From Chamaea fasciata (lineage: Eukaryota; Chordata; Aves; Passeriformes; Sylviidae), in the NCBI GenBank assembly GCA_029207755.1, contig JARCOQ010000012.1, forward strand, positions 3,182,001 through 3,246,000: DNA of 64,000 nucleotides, in the 5' to 3' direction. Both the position numbers and the translations under genes were made by a program. This document shows positions 13,901-26,617 of this stretch, in pieces. A model generated the notes under the pieces. That model saw only the letters and a program-made list of their open reading frames with translations. It ran no database searches and was not told where the DNA came from. Positions within the stretch are counted from its first letter, which is position 1; each line of letters begins with the position of its first letter.

Positions 13901-16900
13901 AGGTGCTAGAGCTTGAAAAACTGTGCCGTAAATAGCAGTTCTGAGCTCTGCTGTATGTTGTTTGCTTTTCTGTATTGAATAGGAAATCCAGGAGTTTACT
14001 GAAACTTAGGAAAAATGAATATCAATTTCTGGTCTCCTGGAAAAAATCCTTCACTACTGCTACTTATCTCTCCAACCTAAAATCCCACAAATTTAAACTG
14101 CCATTGCAGTCATAGTTCTGAGATTCATGTAACTAGAGGGCAGTCCCGTACTACTAGCTTAAGAGATTTTTCCTTTCAAAGAATTCATGCTAGCAGTTGT
14201 TCCTCCTTTTTTGTGGTTGGGGTTTTTTGGGGGTTTTTTGTTTGTTTGTTTGTTTATTGGCTTGGGGTTTTTTTTGTTTTTAATGCATAGCCAAAGGCAA
14301 TCTTCCGTGTATGTACTCTACAATCTTGGGCCCATGGTTTCTACAAAATTCCCTTGCTTAGTGCACAAAGAGCACATCTCTTAGGTTCTGGGGAATAGCA
14401 CAAATTTTGCAGGGACACAGAAAAAATAATCAAATCCTACATTCTCTCTCACTAGGAGCTAAATGAAAATTCGTAGCATGGAGATTTCAAACAATGCAAA
14501 TCTGCTGAAATGACAGCACGGTGAGCTGAAGATGACAAGATGAAAGATAACAAGAAAACACCCAAGACTCACTTTGAACAAATACACTTTCCTTGGAATG
14601 CTCCCTCAAAATCCAGGAAGCATTGTCGATGAGTGAAAACTGGGAGTCAGCTTAATAAAAGCAGTAACTTCATACAACCAAGATTTACCACCTTTGGCTT
14701 ACTCTCAATCACCGTCACTTGTTAATTTTGACAAATTGTTTTCCAGCTTCTACTTGAAGAAACTCTTGCTAGAGACCATTGCACTTAACTCATAGCTGCA
14801 CGGTACATGGGTAAGGGTTGCTGAGTTAGGACATTAGCTGCGGCCATCCTCTAACTCTCAGTTCAAGAACTGGGGAGAGGCAAACCGAAGCAATCAGCGC
14901 AAAGAAAACATAAACCATCAGTTATTCCAAAAAGCATGAGATTACACGGTGCAGGACTTGTGTGAATACCAAACAAGCTGAGGAATTGCCCTGCACAGAT
15001 CTGGCAGCATTATATATTACCCTGACTGTATTTGGTGAACAAATAAGTGGATTTAAGCATTTGCAGAAGAGGCTGGAATGGGTCAGCCACACTGGCAGGG
15101 GGCAGGAAATAATTGTTGATAATCAACACACTCACACACAGAGATAAATGCAAGCAAACATGTCTCACTCTTACAAAATTACTGTGAAAACCCCTTTTCT
15201 GAAGAAGTTTTACCTGCCAGATAACAACAGCCATCACTGACACTCTGAAACAGGCAGGAGTTATTTTTATGGAAACAAACACAATAATTTTCATCTGCTG
15301 CCTATTGATTTTGCTCTGCAGCTTAGGCATGGGTGTGTGTTTAGTGCATTTGAAATGTTCACTTATACTGATCTCTAGAGGCTCCCAAATCAGGACAGGA
15401 AAATAATCTCTTTCTTACTCCGTCATTTCTATTTACTTAGCAACAGGCCTTTATGTGGCTCTCCTTGCTGGTTTGCCTGAAAAGAAAAGAAAGAAATCCT
15501 GCAGCTCATTTTGGATCCTACAGCTCTCCCTGCTTTTCAGATAAAGGGATCTGATCATTACTAATATCCCTTCCGAAGCATAATTTGCTCACATCAGTGA
15601 GATGATTTGACAAAATTCTGGGAAAGATATGGCCTGCCAGCTGACAAAACTCAGGAAAACACCTCAGGATCGGAGGCACGGGAGGGGCTTTGAACCCCAG
15701 AGCACATTTCTCCTTAACAACAGGCAAAATGTGCAAAGACAACAGGAAATACGTGGAATTATTTCCCTTGGGAAGCACAAGAGTTTATTCAGAAGTGCTA
15801 AAACAGTTTTGAGGAAAGGCCAAGAGTTAACCTATTTTTGCAAAATGTTCTGCAGAGTGATACAGCTGTGATGTAGAAACTCTAAGTCTGAACAGAATCT
15901 GATCAAGGCTTTCAGGAACTCAGCTGCAGCGTTTATTTCATGGAAGCCTTCAGAGAAAAAAAATCAGATAGTAAGAGCAGACAAGGTTACAGTACATGGA
16001 CTAGTTTCATGTTTTTAGGCCAAATGGATTACATCCTAAAATATTTCATTTGCCAAGAAATCTAGTTGTAAGCTCTGAGAATCCAAGGAAAACAAAAGTA
16101 GTGCCAGAACACTGAAAAAAAAAATAGGAAATTAGGAACTGATCTTCCGAAAGGGAACTTGGGGAAATCATTGAACAGCCTAATTTGACCTCTACAAAAA
16201 CTCAAAACCCAAAACAGAACAAGAAAAGCATCAGCACCAATGGTGAAACAAACAAAACACCCCACTGCAATCAATAAGCTCCTGAAGATAAAATACAATT
16301 ATGTAGCAGGCAACACTGATTTTTTTTTTCCCCAAAACAAACCAAGTTAAACTTAATTTTCCTCTGTAACAGTGTACAAGAGCACCTAGATATCAGGTTT
16401 CCTGTAACTTGTCTGTAGGAGGTTTTTTATTAGTATTTCATGTGACAGTCCAAAGCAAGCTTGGAAATGAGACAAAAATTAAACTATTGCATGATAAGAG
16501 AAAAAATGGTTGAACAACCCCACTCAGAAAACAGTTTTTAATTATTACCTGTCCAGAACACACCAGGAAGGTTTCATCAAGGCCTGCCAGTAATTTTGGG
16601 AATTGCCTGGGAGATGGAATAAATACTTCTCTTAGCCAAAGATGCACCTTACACAAAGTTAGGGACAACAGACATGCTGTGAAACGGGTTTAGAATTCAG
16701 AATGAGAGTGCAAAACATTACAAATGGTCTCTACAGGATATAAATGCTGCTAAGCTCAAGGGATTATGTAAAAACAGGACTACCCAGCAGTGACTAATAC
16801 AGAAAGAAGGTGGTTAAGCAGCAAGACTGGTCAGGTTTGCTCAGGCTTGGACTCCAAGTTCCCATGAGCTGAACAAGGCTAACAGAGCAACACTGCTGGA

Positions 16901-19900
16901 GGAGAGGCAACACAGCCAAGTGTGCCAGGGAACATTCCCAGGCTGTTCACACTAAGGATGTCCCAAATATACCAATTTTATCACATTAAACTCTTTCAAA
17001 ACCCGAAAAAATATGGATTCTTATTTTGCATGAATGCCACAGCAGAATGAAAAGGAGGCACTTCGCTGCTTTCACACCCCAACGACAGCTTGATTAACCC
17101 AGCAGCTCACAGTAAGGGAGCCTCACCAGGCCATATGCAGCAACACTGTGATTATGGCTTTATATTCTTAAACTGGCCTCCCCAGCACCATCTGATAAAT
17201 CAACACTCAAGTCGTTAAATGGTTCATTATCCCAGCAACATGATTCATTCCCTCTGCCAGGAAACAAGAAACGATGGGCATCTTCTACTTGCAACCATGA
17301 CCGTCCATCAGTATCACAGATTAGGTGTATGAGGGAGTTTGGTTCGGTGTAAAGGTCAATGGGATGCATCATGTGCCGATTTTTCTTCTGCGAGGCTTGA
17401 CCTCTTAGCAGGGGGAAAAAAAAGCGTGGACAAAGAAGAAGTGAATGTGGTTATCCTGCTGTGTAGACAGCTTTTTAAAATCAAATACTTGTTAACCTAA
17501 AAAATAAGAGCCATGGTAGGAGAGATTGGAAACAGGGCTTGCACCTGGTCACCATGAAGTCTGGCACCATCAGTAGCCCGTGCTGAGAAAAAAATATCAC
17601 TTTTTTACTACGCATTCACATTTCAGATTGTCCATGACAGCCAGTAGGTCTGAATAAAAATTACTAGATATATAACAAGTAAGTCTCTGTCATCACTGTA
17701 TTATGCTGAATATCATGCAACATCCCTCTAAAGATAGAAGAGTTTGAGAAAAAAACCTCTGGCCTAACCTAAGAAAAAGTAGAAAAATGTGTATGATTGT
17801 TACTTCATAGAAACAAAGAATAGAAGCAAGTGGGTATTCTTACTTCCAGCTACTCGTCATGTATCAGCATCCATTACCAAATTTAAGAACACTCTGATAT
17901 ATAAAAAGATTGTGTCCTTACCTTAATCACAGTAACTCAAAGCTTTGTCTTCAGAATTGAAGGATTCTTCTATTCCTTCCCAAGATTTTAATTGCAACAA
18001 GAGTTTAACCTTCTAAGAGGGGTTGGGGTTTTTTTTTTCTGCTGTCAGAAAAACACTCAAAAAACAACAGCAGAAATACTTGTGGTATGATACCAACAGG
18101 AGATGGGAAATATTAGGATTTCCTAAAGGTATCAGGGAAACGTGCTTAACTATAGTAAGAGCCAGGATTTGGGCTAATTTTGTACCCGGGGTAAGGCCAA
18201 GTGTTTTACCAGAACCTTTGGTTGGAGCTTTCCACACAAAATTAGATACAGCAAGATTCAAAGGAATTTTTATGCAAATTACTACACTGATGGAATTTAC
18301 ATAAATTATTTTATATAGTTACACTAGGCAGATCTGTTCCTCAAAGGAAAAGCATTTCCAGATTTACAGACTATGAGCATTCTTTATAAAACATCACACT
18401 TCTGTGTCCTTGTAACTCCGGGGCAGAGAGATAAAGACATTCAGGCACAAATTGCAATAATATCAGTGCACTTGGATAAAGATCCAATTTTCTGAAAGTT
18501 GAAAGCCCAGGTATTTTTCACCAATGCCAGCTGCACTATAAGGACAGACCACTTCTGTTTATTTCTAGATCTCAGCTATCATGCACCTCTCAAGAGGTGG
18601 AGTATAAACTGCCAGAGCAGCAGGATGGTTATGCTTGAACAATTGGCAAATCAGGGAGATTGCATGGTCTGGCTTTGAGGCTTAACAGGACTGCAGCTCT
18701 TACTGCCCAGAAAGTCTTAGCAAAAATCTGCTCCTTTAGCTGGCAGAGCATGCAAACGCAACAGGTGTAGGAGGCAGCAGAAAGATTCTTTGCTGTTTCA
18801 AGTTCCTGATCAGAAATCAGCACGGCTCAAAAGGATCAAGCCTCACACACATTATTTTAAATGGCTGAAAAAATTCTCTATGGAAAGTAGTGATTTGGGA
18901 ATTGGAAGAAAAGAATTTTTTCTTCAGTTTGGAGGTAAAAATCTAAACAAAACAAACAAAAAAAAAGAGTATCATATTCCTAAAGCAACTTAGAACTTGG
19001 GGCTTCTGCAGAATACCTGAAGTGAAGAGGTGGAAGACAGGAAAAGGAAAAAAGAAAATGCAATGTATTGCCTAAATTGTTTCCCTTTAATCTGGAGATA
19101 TCTCCATAATTCACTGCTGGTAACAGAAGGTAACAATTCCTGCCTTTCTCCTTGGGGAAGTGGGGGGATGGAGTTCCAGAGTTTCAGGGCAAACAAAACA
19201 CCTTCATCTCTGCTTGGCTGACAAGTCCTGGAGCGGGGCTAGAATCCTGATCATTTTAGAAAACCGTGACCAGTCTTCAGGTGATGGTCTCAGCTGACAT
19301 ACAAATTCCTGAGAATCAATATGTTTTCGTGATTTAAAAAAAAAAAAGAAAAAGCACCATGTGTAGCATTCCTGTAGATGTGATTTAGTCACAAATGATC
19401 ATGGTTTGAGGATTTACCTCTCTGCACTGAATGGCAGAACTATCACCCCTCCCAGGCAGAATTCACTTGTTCTTAGGGCAAAGAAGTAACAGCTTTAACA
19501 AAGTTCAGACTTCCAGGGACAAGGCCCCCATTCCAGCCAGCTGATTTGTCAAAGTCACCTCGTCTCTCTGGCTGCCCTTGTGCTGGAAATCCATCAAAGG
19601 CCTGAGTGCCAGGCTGCAACAGGTGCTCAGCCTTCGATCACTGAATAAAAATAAAAGCTAGTAAAGAGTTTCCCAGGAATTTCGCCACTTGGATTCCTCA
19701 GGCTGGCATAAAAGCATTTTTTTTATCCCTTGTCAAAGACTAAACTATTTTATTCTTTGGATTTAATGGCAACCATATTCTGCACCTTGGATTTTTAGGA
19801 CAAAAGGCACACCCTGTGAGATTTTAATCTGAAATGTTAGTAGGTTCTAAACAGTCCTGCATTTCCACAGTAGCGCTGATTTCAACTTTATTCCGTCTCA

Positions 19901-20993
19901 GTAAGTGTTCCTAGGAATGAAATGGAAATTACAGCAACAGAATTGGTAGTAGATAATGTATTTGGGACCAGATTGCATACACTAGTGTTATATATAATTA
20001 ACTGATGATCACACAGAGAGATCTGCCTTTCTGGATTCACTTTTACACAGAGCACCTTATGGCATATCTTCGCAAATCCCTTTTCCTACAACCCGGAAAA
20101 ATTTACGTCAAAAAGCAATGAAATGTGACATATTCCTCCAGAGCAGAGGTATTAAACTAGTCTGAACTCTGAAAACTACTCTGAAACTAGTCTGCATGAA
20201 ATTAAAAAAAAAAAAAAATTAGCATAGAATTAACATTTTTGAGGACTCCTAATATGCCAAATTATGTGATTGAAATTGGCAGCAGTGAGGTTTATGTCTT
20301 ACCGTAGGTCTAGGGAAGGATGATCTCAGAGGGACCAAGGGCCCAGCCTCGACAACTAATCATGATTCAGATCCTTTGTAGCAGTAGTAAGAGAAAGTAA
20401 TATAAGTAGTAAATCTCCTGGAGGAGATTTTTCCCTCCATCCTCCCAGACAGGGCTTTAATGAGACTCAGGAAGGGGAAGGTGAGGGTGTAGGGGAAGGA
20501 AAAAAGGAATCTTCAGAAAATATCACATATGAGGAGAAAGAAGAAAATCAGGATTGATGAAAGGCACAAATAGCTCAAGTTAAAGATCTCCTGATTTTCT
20601 GCTACAGTCTAGCAAATTCTTTACGTTTTGCTAATTATGCGTTATCTTTGTCAAAATGCAAACTTTCAACAAAAATAAGGGACACTTTGCATATTACTCA
20701 AAACAAAATAATATTTAAATGAGATTAAAAACCATTTCTGATGTTTCAGCATTTGACATTCAACACTTGGCTGCTATGACTATCAATTTTCATGATGACA
20801 TACACTGAATTTCACTAGTTAGGTGGTTTCTCCCCACGCAGCAGCCTTTTCTGAGCAGGACATACACTCCTACATATCCCTTCAGTAACTACTGGAGAGT
20901 ATCAAAGGTGCTGTGTCGAATTCCAAAGGACACCTTTCAAAAATATTTGAGGCATGAGACTGAAATTGTTCCAATATTGAATTCCAGAAGTCT
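1978..20993. other. Long gene-poor stretch
   Basis: AT-rich, few repeats. Open frames are short and not recognised. One candidate terminal exon (minus strand, 17160-17403) is discussed as a finding. Low repeat density would fit a region with conserved non-coding elements, but one sequence cannot show that. Confidence 0.55.
14216..14282 (+). repeat. T/G-rich low-complexity tract
   Basis: TTGGGGTTTTTTGGGGG followed by TTTGTTTGTTTG units and further T runs. Simple repeat. Confidence 0.8.
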
Positions 20994-21261
20994 GGAGGGG
21001 GGAGGGGAGGGGAAAAGGGAAAAGGGAAAAGGGAAAAGGGAAAAGGGAAAAGGGAAAAGGGAAAAGGGAAAAGGGAAAAGGGAAAAGGGAAAAGGGAAAA
21101 GGAAGGGGAAGGGGAAGGGGAAGGGGAAAAGGGAAAAGGGAAAAGGGAAAAGGGAAAAGGGGAAGGGGAAAAGGGAAAAGGGAAGGGGAAGGGGAAGGGG
21201 AAGGGGAAGGGAAAGGGAAAGGGAAAGGGAAAGGGAAAGGGAAAGGGAAAGGGAAAGGGAA
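20994..21261 (+). repeat. Uninterrupted 268-nt homopurine tract
   Basis: Only A and G on the plus strand. It starts with G-rich blocks, then GGGAAAA units (period 7), GGGGAA units, more GGGAAAA, GGGGAA again, and ends in GGGAAA units (period 6). Able to form triplex (H-DNA) and G-quadruplex structures. Long open frames across it are a by-product of the repeat. Confidence 0.97.
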
Positions 21262-21399
21262 TACAACTTACGTTGTATTATTGCATCACTCATTTTAATG
21301 GTGTTTTAACTCGAGAACTATTGTTTTCCGAACTGCACACTAAATGGAAACATCTCATAACAGGACGGAACAGAGGCAATTTCCAAGTGCCACCTCTCT

Positions 21400-21850
21400 C
21401 CAGGCAAACCCATTTAGCGATACCGTAGCCGCCCGTTCCCGTTTCTGGGGTGTGTGTCGGGCTGTGAATCCCAGCGCAGCTCCGGGCCAGCTCCACGGCA
21501 GCCCCGGAGCCCCAGAGACATCCCGTGCTGGCAGCCCGGTGTGCAGGGTGGGAAATCCCGCTGGCAGCGGTGCCAGGAGCGTGCTCGGGACACACCTGGG
21601 GACACCACGGAGCGGGACACCCTCCTGTTGGCAGCGCTGCCCGATGGAAGAGCGGCAGGAATCCCCTCCTGCTTCTCCCGCACGTGTTCTCCCGGAACGG
21701 GCGAGCACAGCCCTGGAGCAGCGATGTCATCACCTGAAATCACAGCGAGCACCTCTCCCTTCAGAGAGAAATCGCTTAAAGCCGCCCGTGTTTGTGTTCG
21801 GGCCGTCCTTACAGCGGGGTTTGGAGGCGGCTGAAGGGAAGTTTTATACC
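21400..21850. promoter_or_regulatory. CpG-rich block, possible orphan CpG island
   Basis: CpG-rich, GC-rich sequence directly after the homopurine tract, in AT-rich surroundings. Open frames occur on both strands, as expected for GC-rich DNA. I recognise no protein and no splice sites. Confidence 0.45.
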
Positions 21851-23237
21851 AGAGTGCCTTCTAGTGGTTGTGGATCTCAAACCTCAGCTCCAACAGAAAT
21901 CCCAACAGCGGCCGAATAATTCTTCTCTAAACCAACCCCAAAAATAGATTCGTACATGTCTTATGGGGAAATATTTGTGGCGTGTCAGACGCACAGTTTT
22001 CCGTGGTAAAGCTGTTTGTAAAAACAGAAACATAGTTTAGTCAGAAAATTATTTTGCTCGTTTACCAAATCGCAAGAAAACAATAGATACTAAAATACGG
22101 TGTTCATCTTTGGGAAAAGAGTTAACCTGAATTGCAGGTTTACGCCAGCTAGGAAAATTAGCATTATTGTAAGTTCATTTCACCGAATAACTCTAAGAGC
22201 TGTGTTTATTACAATGATTTTTAACTGTACCAGCTACACATTTATGTAATAGTGAGCTATAAAAGGCAGAGAAGTTCACACTTGGATACCAAAAAAAGAA
22301 ACAAAACGCCAAAAACCTCGCAGTCTCAACTGGAAATTCCCTAATGTATAAAACAGTCTGAAAAATGAATGGCCAGACTGCTCAGGAATCATTGCATCTT
22401 TCTCAGCCTGTCAACCTGATCTGTAAAGTGTTCTGCAGCGACTTTGCATTTTTATATTTGCACTGCAGGTGTAGCTCCCTGGTTGCTGTGTTTAATGTAC
22501 TTCCACTAATGGCAGCAGGCTTTGGAACAACTCTCTCGCTTAAACTGTTGTATGAAGAAGTGGAAACTCCTGGTCATGGGGATTTCTGCATCTTCACTGA
22601 ACCTCTCTGAGCTGTGTCAGCAGCACTACACCACAGTGGAGTCACTTCTTCGAGTTCTCTTTCCTGGAAACGTGGCAAACCAGTGTCCAAGAGCCATGGC
22701 AAACAATATCATTTCCAGGGAACACTAAAACATGCCGGGTATGCACCAAACTGCTGCTGCTTTTATTTGGATGTTCCAAAGGCACCTCAGGAGAGAAGCT
22801 TAATGGGTACAGAAAATGTAGGGGGAAAGCTTCATTCTAGCTTAGGCTTCACTAGTAAAAGTAGACAAAGCTGATTCCAAAATTCTACAGACAAGAAATA
22901 AACAATCCTTTGTTTCCGTCTCACTTCTGTGACTGCCAACCACATTATCACACGCATCCTTCTTAATTACCTTATTTAAGCCCAAAAGTAAACGCTGCTG
23001 CTCCCATGATCCCCAACACAGACCTCTCAACTGGGACAGCTTTATACCAGAGGATCTATTTCTTCCTCAGAATGCCGTGTTTAATTTATTTACATTCGCT
23101 GATAAACACAACAAAAACCTCTGGTAATTTAGGGAATTGCTGGTGCAGATAAAATCTGCTAACTCTAGACACCAGCTGAAGTACCAGTGCCACTGCAGTG
23201 CCCTCAGGTGACCTCTGAGACAACCATTTCATAGAAA

Positions 23238-23280
23238 AAAAAAAAAAATATATATATAGATATAAAAATAGAAATAGAAA
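23238..23280. repeat. Poly-A and AT/ATAG low-complexity tract
   Basis: A14 followed by TATATATATAGATATA and AAAATAGAAATAGAAA. Simple repeat upstream of the 63-bp minisatellite. Confidence 0.85.
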
Positions 23281-23370
23281 ACGAGGCAGCTTTTCTTTTT
23301 GCCGTGGGGTGACCACTGCTGGCCCCCCTCAGCACCTGAGGGGAGGAGCCCTTTGGTGAGGAGCTCCTAC

Positions 23371-23740
23371 ACCTGCCTGGGCTGGGGTGGCACAGGTGTG
23401 TCCCCAGGGCTGGGATACAGGAGCTCCGCGCCCTTTGGCTGGGGCTGGGATGGCACAGGTGTGTCCCCAGGGCTGGGATACAGGAGCTCCACGCCCTTGG
23501 GCTGGGGTTGGGATGGCACAGGTGTGTCCCCAGGGCTGGGACACAGGAGCTCCACCCCCTTGGGCTGGGGCTGGGATGGCACAGGTGTGTCCCCAGGGCT
23601 GGGATACAGGAGCTCCACGCCCTTGGGCTGGGGTTGGGATGGCACAGGTGTGTCCCCAGGGCTGGGATACAGGAGCTCCACGCCCTTGGGCTGGGGCTGG
23701 CGCAGCACTGCTGTCCCCTCTCAGCTGGGACACAGGAACC
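23371..23740. repeat. 63-bp minisatellite, about 5-6 copies
   Basis: Anchor CACAGGTGTGTCCCCAGGGC (partial at the edges) recurs at 23391, 23454, 23517, 23580 and 23643, exactly 63 bp apart, with a decayed copy starting about 23706. The unit is 21 codons long, so several frames stay open on both strands. Differences between copies are few (ACG/GCG/ACC in the GAGCTCC part). Confidence 0.95.
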
Positions 23741-26561
23741 CCGCTCAGTTTGCTCTCTGTGGCAGCACTGAGCTACTGGGATTTCTGCTGTGAGCAGGAC
23801 CCCATGCCTGGTGACACCAGAGAGTGAGGGATGCTTTGGGATTCCCCCAGCTCCCCAGGGGTGCAGAGTGTGCCTGCAGCCCCACAGTTCTGGGGCTGTG
23901 TCACCTCACCCTGGCTGTGATAAATCACCCTATGCTTTGTTCCCCACATTCAGCAGCACAACACAGCCTTTGCACAGGACCCCCCTCTAAGGAGTTGCTG
24001 CCTTTCTCACCTGCATTGTCACGTAAGAATTATTCACTTTACACCAGTGAGGCTACACTGCGTACATGCAAAGGGAAACACTAAGGGAAGGGGAATTGCT
24101 CATAAACAATACCCTCAGCATCTGATTAACCTCGCTGAGACTTAGGGAAGACTCTTAACCAGAGTCACATAAGCTGGTTAACTGCATACACAGTTTCTTA
24201 GCAGCTGTCAGACAACTGAAGTGACAAACGCTCTACCCTTGGCATCAGGAAGGGATCAGGCAGCCTGCCCTGGCACAGCAAGCCTTGTGCCTCCAGCTTT
24301 CCAGGGCTACAGCCAGAACACCGTACTCCAAATGAAACATCAGAAACAAAGCACAGTCTTCTCTAAAGACATTTTCCCAGCTGCAGTCTGGCTCAGCACA
24401 CCTGCATGGGAAGGGAAGCCAGGTGAGGACATCTGCCATCCTCTGCCTTGGCAATGGTTGTGTGGACAGGCCTGGATCTCAGCAGCATCTCTTCTTGATG
24501 GAGCTGAACTGGTTCTATAAACCCACACCTTCTCCACAGCTACTCTCTCCTCCAGTGGAAATTTCTAGTGAGTCATAAATGCAAGAGGTGTCCAGTGTAT
24601 AAACATTCCTGCACCCCTTTCTGACATCCCCTTCTGTGTATATGACTGTTCTTAATAATTTCAGGTTATCTTTGATTGGTGCACTAAAATGGGAAATTTC
24701 TAATATATGACCACACCTGAAATTCCATTCTGTCCAACCCATTCTGCTCATGAAGCAAATTCCCTCTTACTCCCCTCCAATAGTCTGTGTGCTGGTGGTT
24801 ATACATTCCTTCTAGGTGGGCAAGTGATACCAAGGTGTATTTTCCACAACAACACTTGACCCAACACATTGATAGTACAAGAATTATCCTCTAATTCTGT
24901 TTCAGCCTCTCATCTTCCTCTCAAAATATTTGTACTAGACATTGTAATACATGTATTGTGACAGATTGCACTTCGGCAGCAATTAGAAAGCTTGAAGTGT
25001 GTGCTGGTATTTTAGGAGTATTTCATTCCAAATCCAAGCATGTGTTCTAAAGATGTTTGCTTTGAGATTTGTTTCAAATACACATGGAACTTTCACTGCA
25101 TCTTCACTCCACCCTGTCCTGCTGCTGGAGTGTTCCACTGCCCAAAGTGCAGAAAACCACACGTAAAAGAGGCGAAGCCATGTCTGCTGGTACAGAGACA
25201 ACACCAGCCACAGGCTGCTGAAATCTTAACCACTTGGAAATCAAGAGATGGACTTTCAGACCTCAGTGGCTTTTTAAATGGGGGCTTCATGGTTCTGAGA
25301 AATTCTAGGAAAGCTTTTCATATGCCCAATGAATGTGGGTAGTATTTCCAGCTGAATGTCCTGATTAACAAGAGGGGTCCCGTCAAAGACAACAAGAAGA
25401 GACTGGGTTGGCTTTTACTGAAGGAAGCAATCAAATAGGATACAGCACTAAAAATAATCATTAAAAATGCAGATCTAGAATTAGGGAAATATAAACAGCA
25501 TTTAAACAAGTGGGAAAGTTGCAATGAGATAGTGCATGGATTTGGCAAACACTTTGTTGGAACAAATCAAATCTGGTTTTCAGAGCTTAAGTGAAGAAGA
25601 ACAGCATTGCTACAGCAGAAGGGACTCTCCGAAGATTCTTGTCTGAGTGGTATGTGCATTTTTACACCAGTGCAGAAGGAAATGGTTTAGATCAGTTAAA
25701 ATGGAAAGAATATAATGTTGGCTGCTTCACCAAAGTAACGGAAGAAATCTCAGCTTTATGGTTTTGCTCTTTATCTGTAGCTTTTTATTAAATTGCGTCA
25801 TAAATAGTTTTCCTCTGAAACAAGAGAAAGCTCATCCTCCTGAAGGTGGTGAATCGATGCAATGAATATCCATTTCTGATTGCTATCAGGCAGGCAGCAG
25901 TTTAGGAGAACACTTAAGCGTTAAAGAACAAGCTTAAATCTTTCTGGAGACAATTATGTCCTTTGCTAACTGAACAAAATAGTTGTAGTACCTTTAACAG
26001 AGGCTCATGGTGATATTCAGCAGTAAGAGAAATAGTATAAGTAAAAGGTGATAATAGAGTCACCCGGACACAAAAATATATAAGACAAATAGAAATTACC
26101 TGCTGAATTGCTGTGTGTTCTATTAAAAAAAATATAAAATGTTCCTCCAGTTTAAACTTATAACCAGTGGTCAGACTGTGTATTTCTGTCTGCCAGGACT
26201 GAGGTGGTTTCACAAGGCACAGAAAAGAATCCATGTGCAAAACCATTTCACCCCAGAGATTCCTGGCACTGAGTTGCTGCCTTATCCAGCATTCTTCCAT
26301 TCTCGGCTGGAAGCAGCAGCCAGCAAAATGTTTGTAACTGGGAGAGTTGCTGGTGCTGGGCCAGGACCTGGAGGTGCAGTGGAGCCCAGGAATCAGCACT
26401 TTGGCTCAGAGGACAGAGAATCGGAGCATTTTCTCTCTTTCACACCTTGAAGAACAGCCACACTTACCAGCATAAACCAGCACGATGATGATGCACATGT
26501 GTTTCTCTGGCAAGGAAAGGGAAAGCAGCTTCCAGGAGCCCAAGGCAGTGGGAGGCTGAGA

Positions 26562-26617
26562 AGGAATTTGTGCCACTGTAACCTGCTCCCTGTAGCATCA
26601 CAGTGGCACAAATTCCT
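26562..26617. repeat. Perfect 18-bp inverted repeat (hairpin)
   Basis: AGGAATTTGTGCCACTGT at 26562-26579 is the exact reverse complement of 26600-26617, with a 20-nt loop. Not explained by a gene or by a repeat I recognise. Confidence 0.9.

Noticed and set aside
20908..21309. Lysine/glycine/glutamate/arginine-repeat protein
   Set aside because: It is the translation of the homopurine tract, which has no stop codons by composition.
23299..23827. Glycine/proline-rich repeat proteins in several frames
   Set aside because: All come from the 63-bp minisatellite; being open in several frames at once argues against coding.
25914..26399. 161-codon open frame on the minus strand
   Set aside because: No recognisable motif; composition is like translated non-coding DNA.
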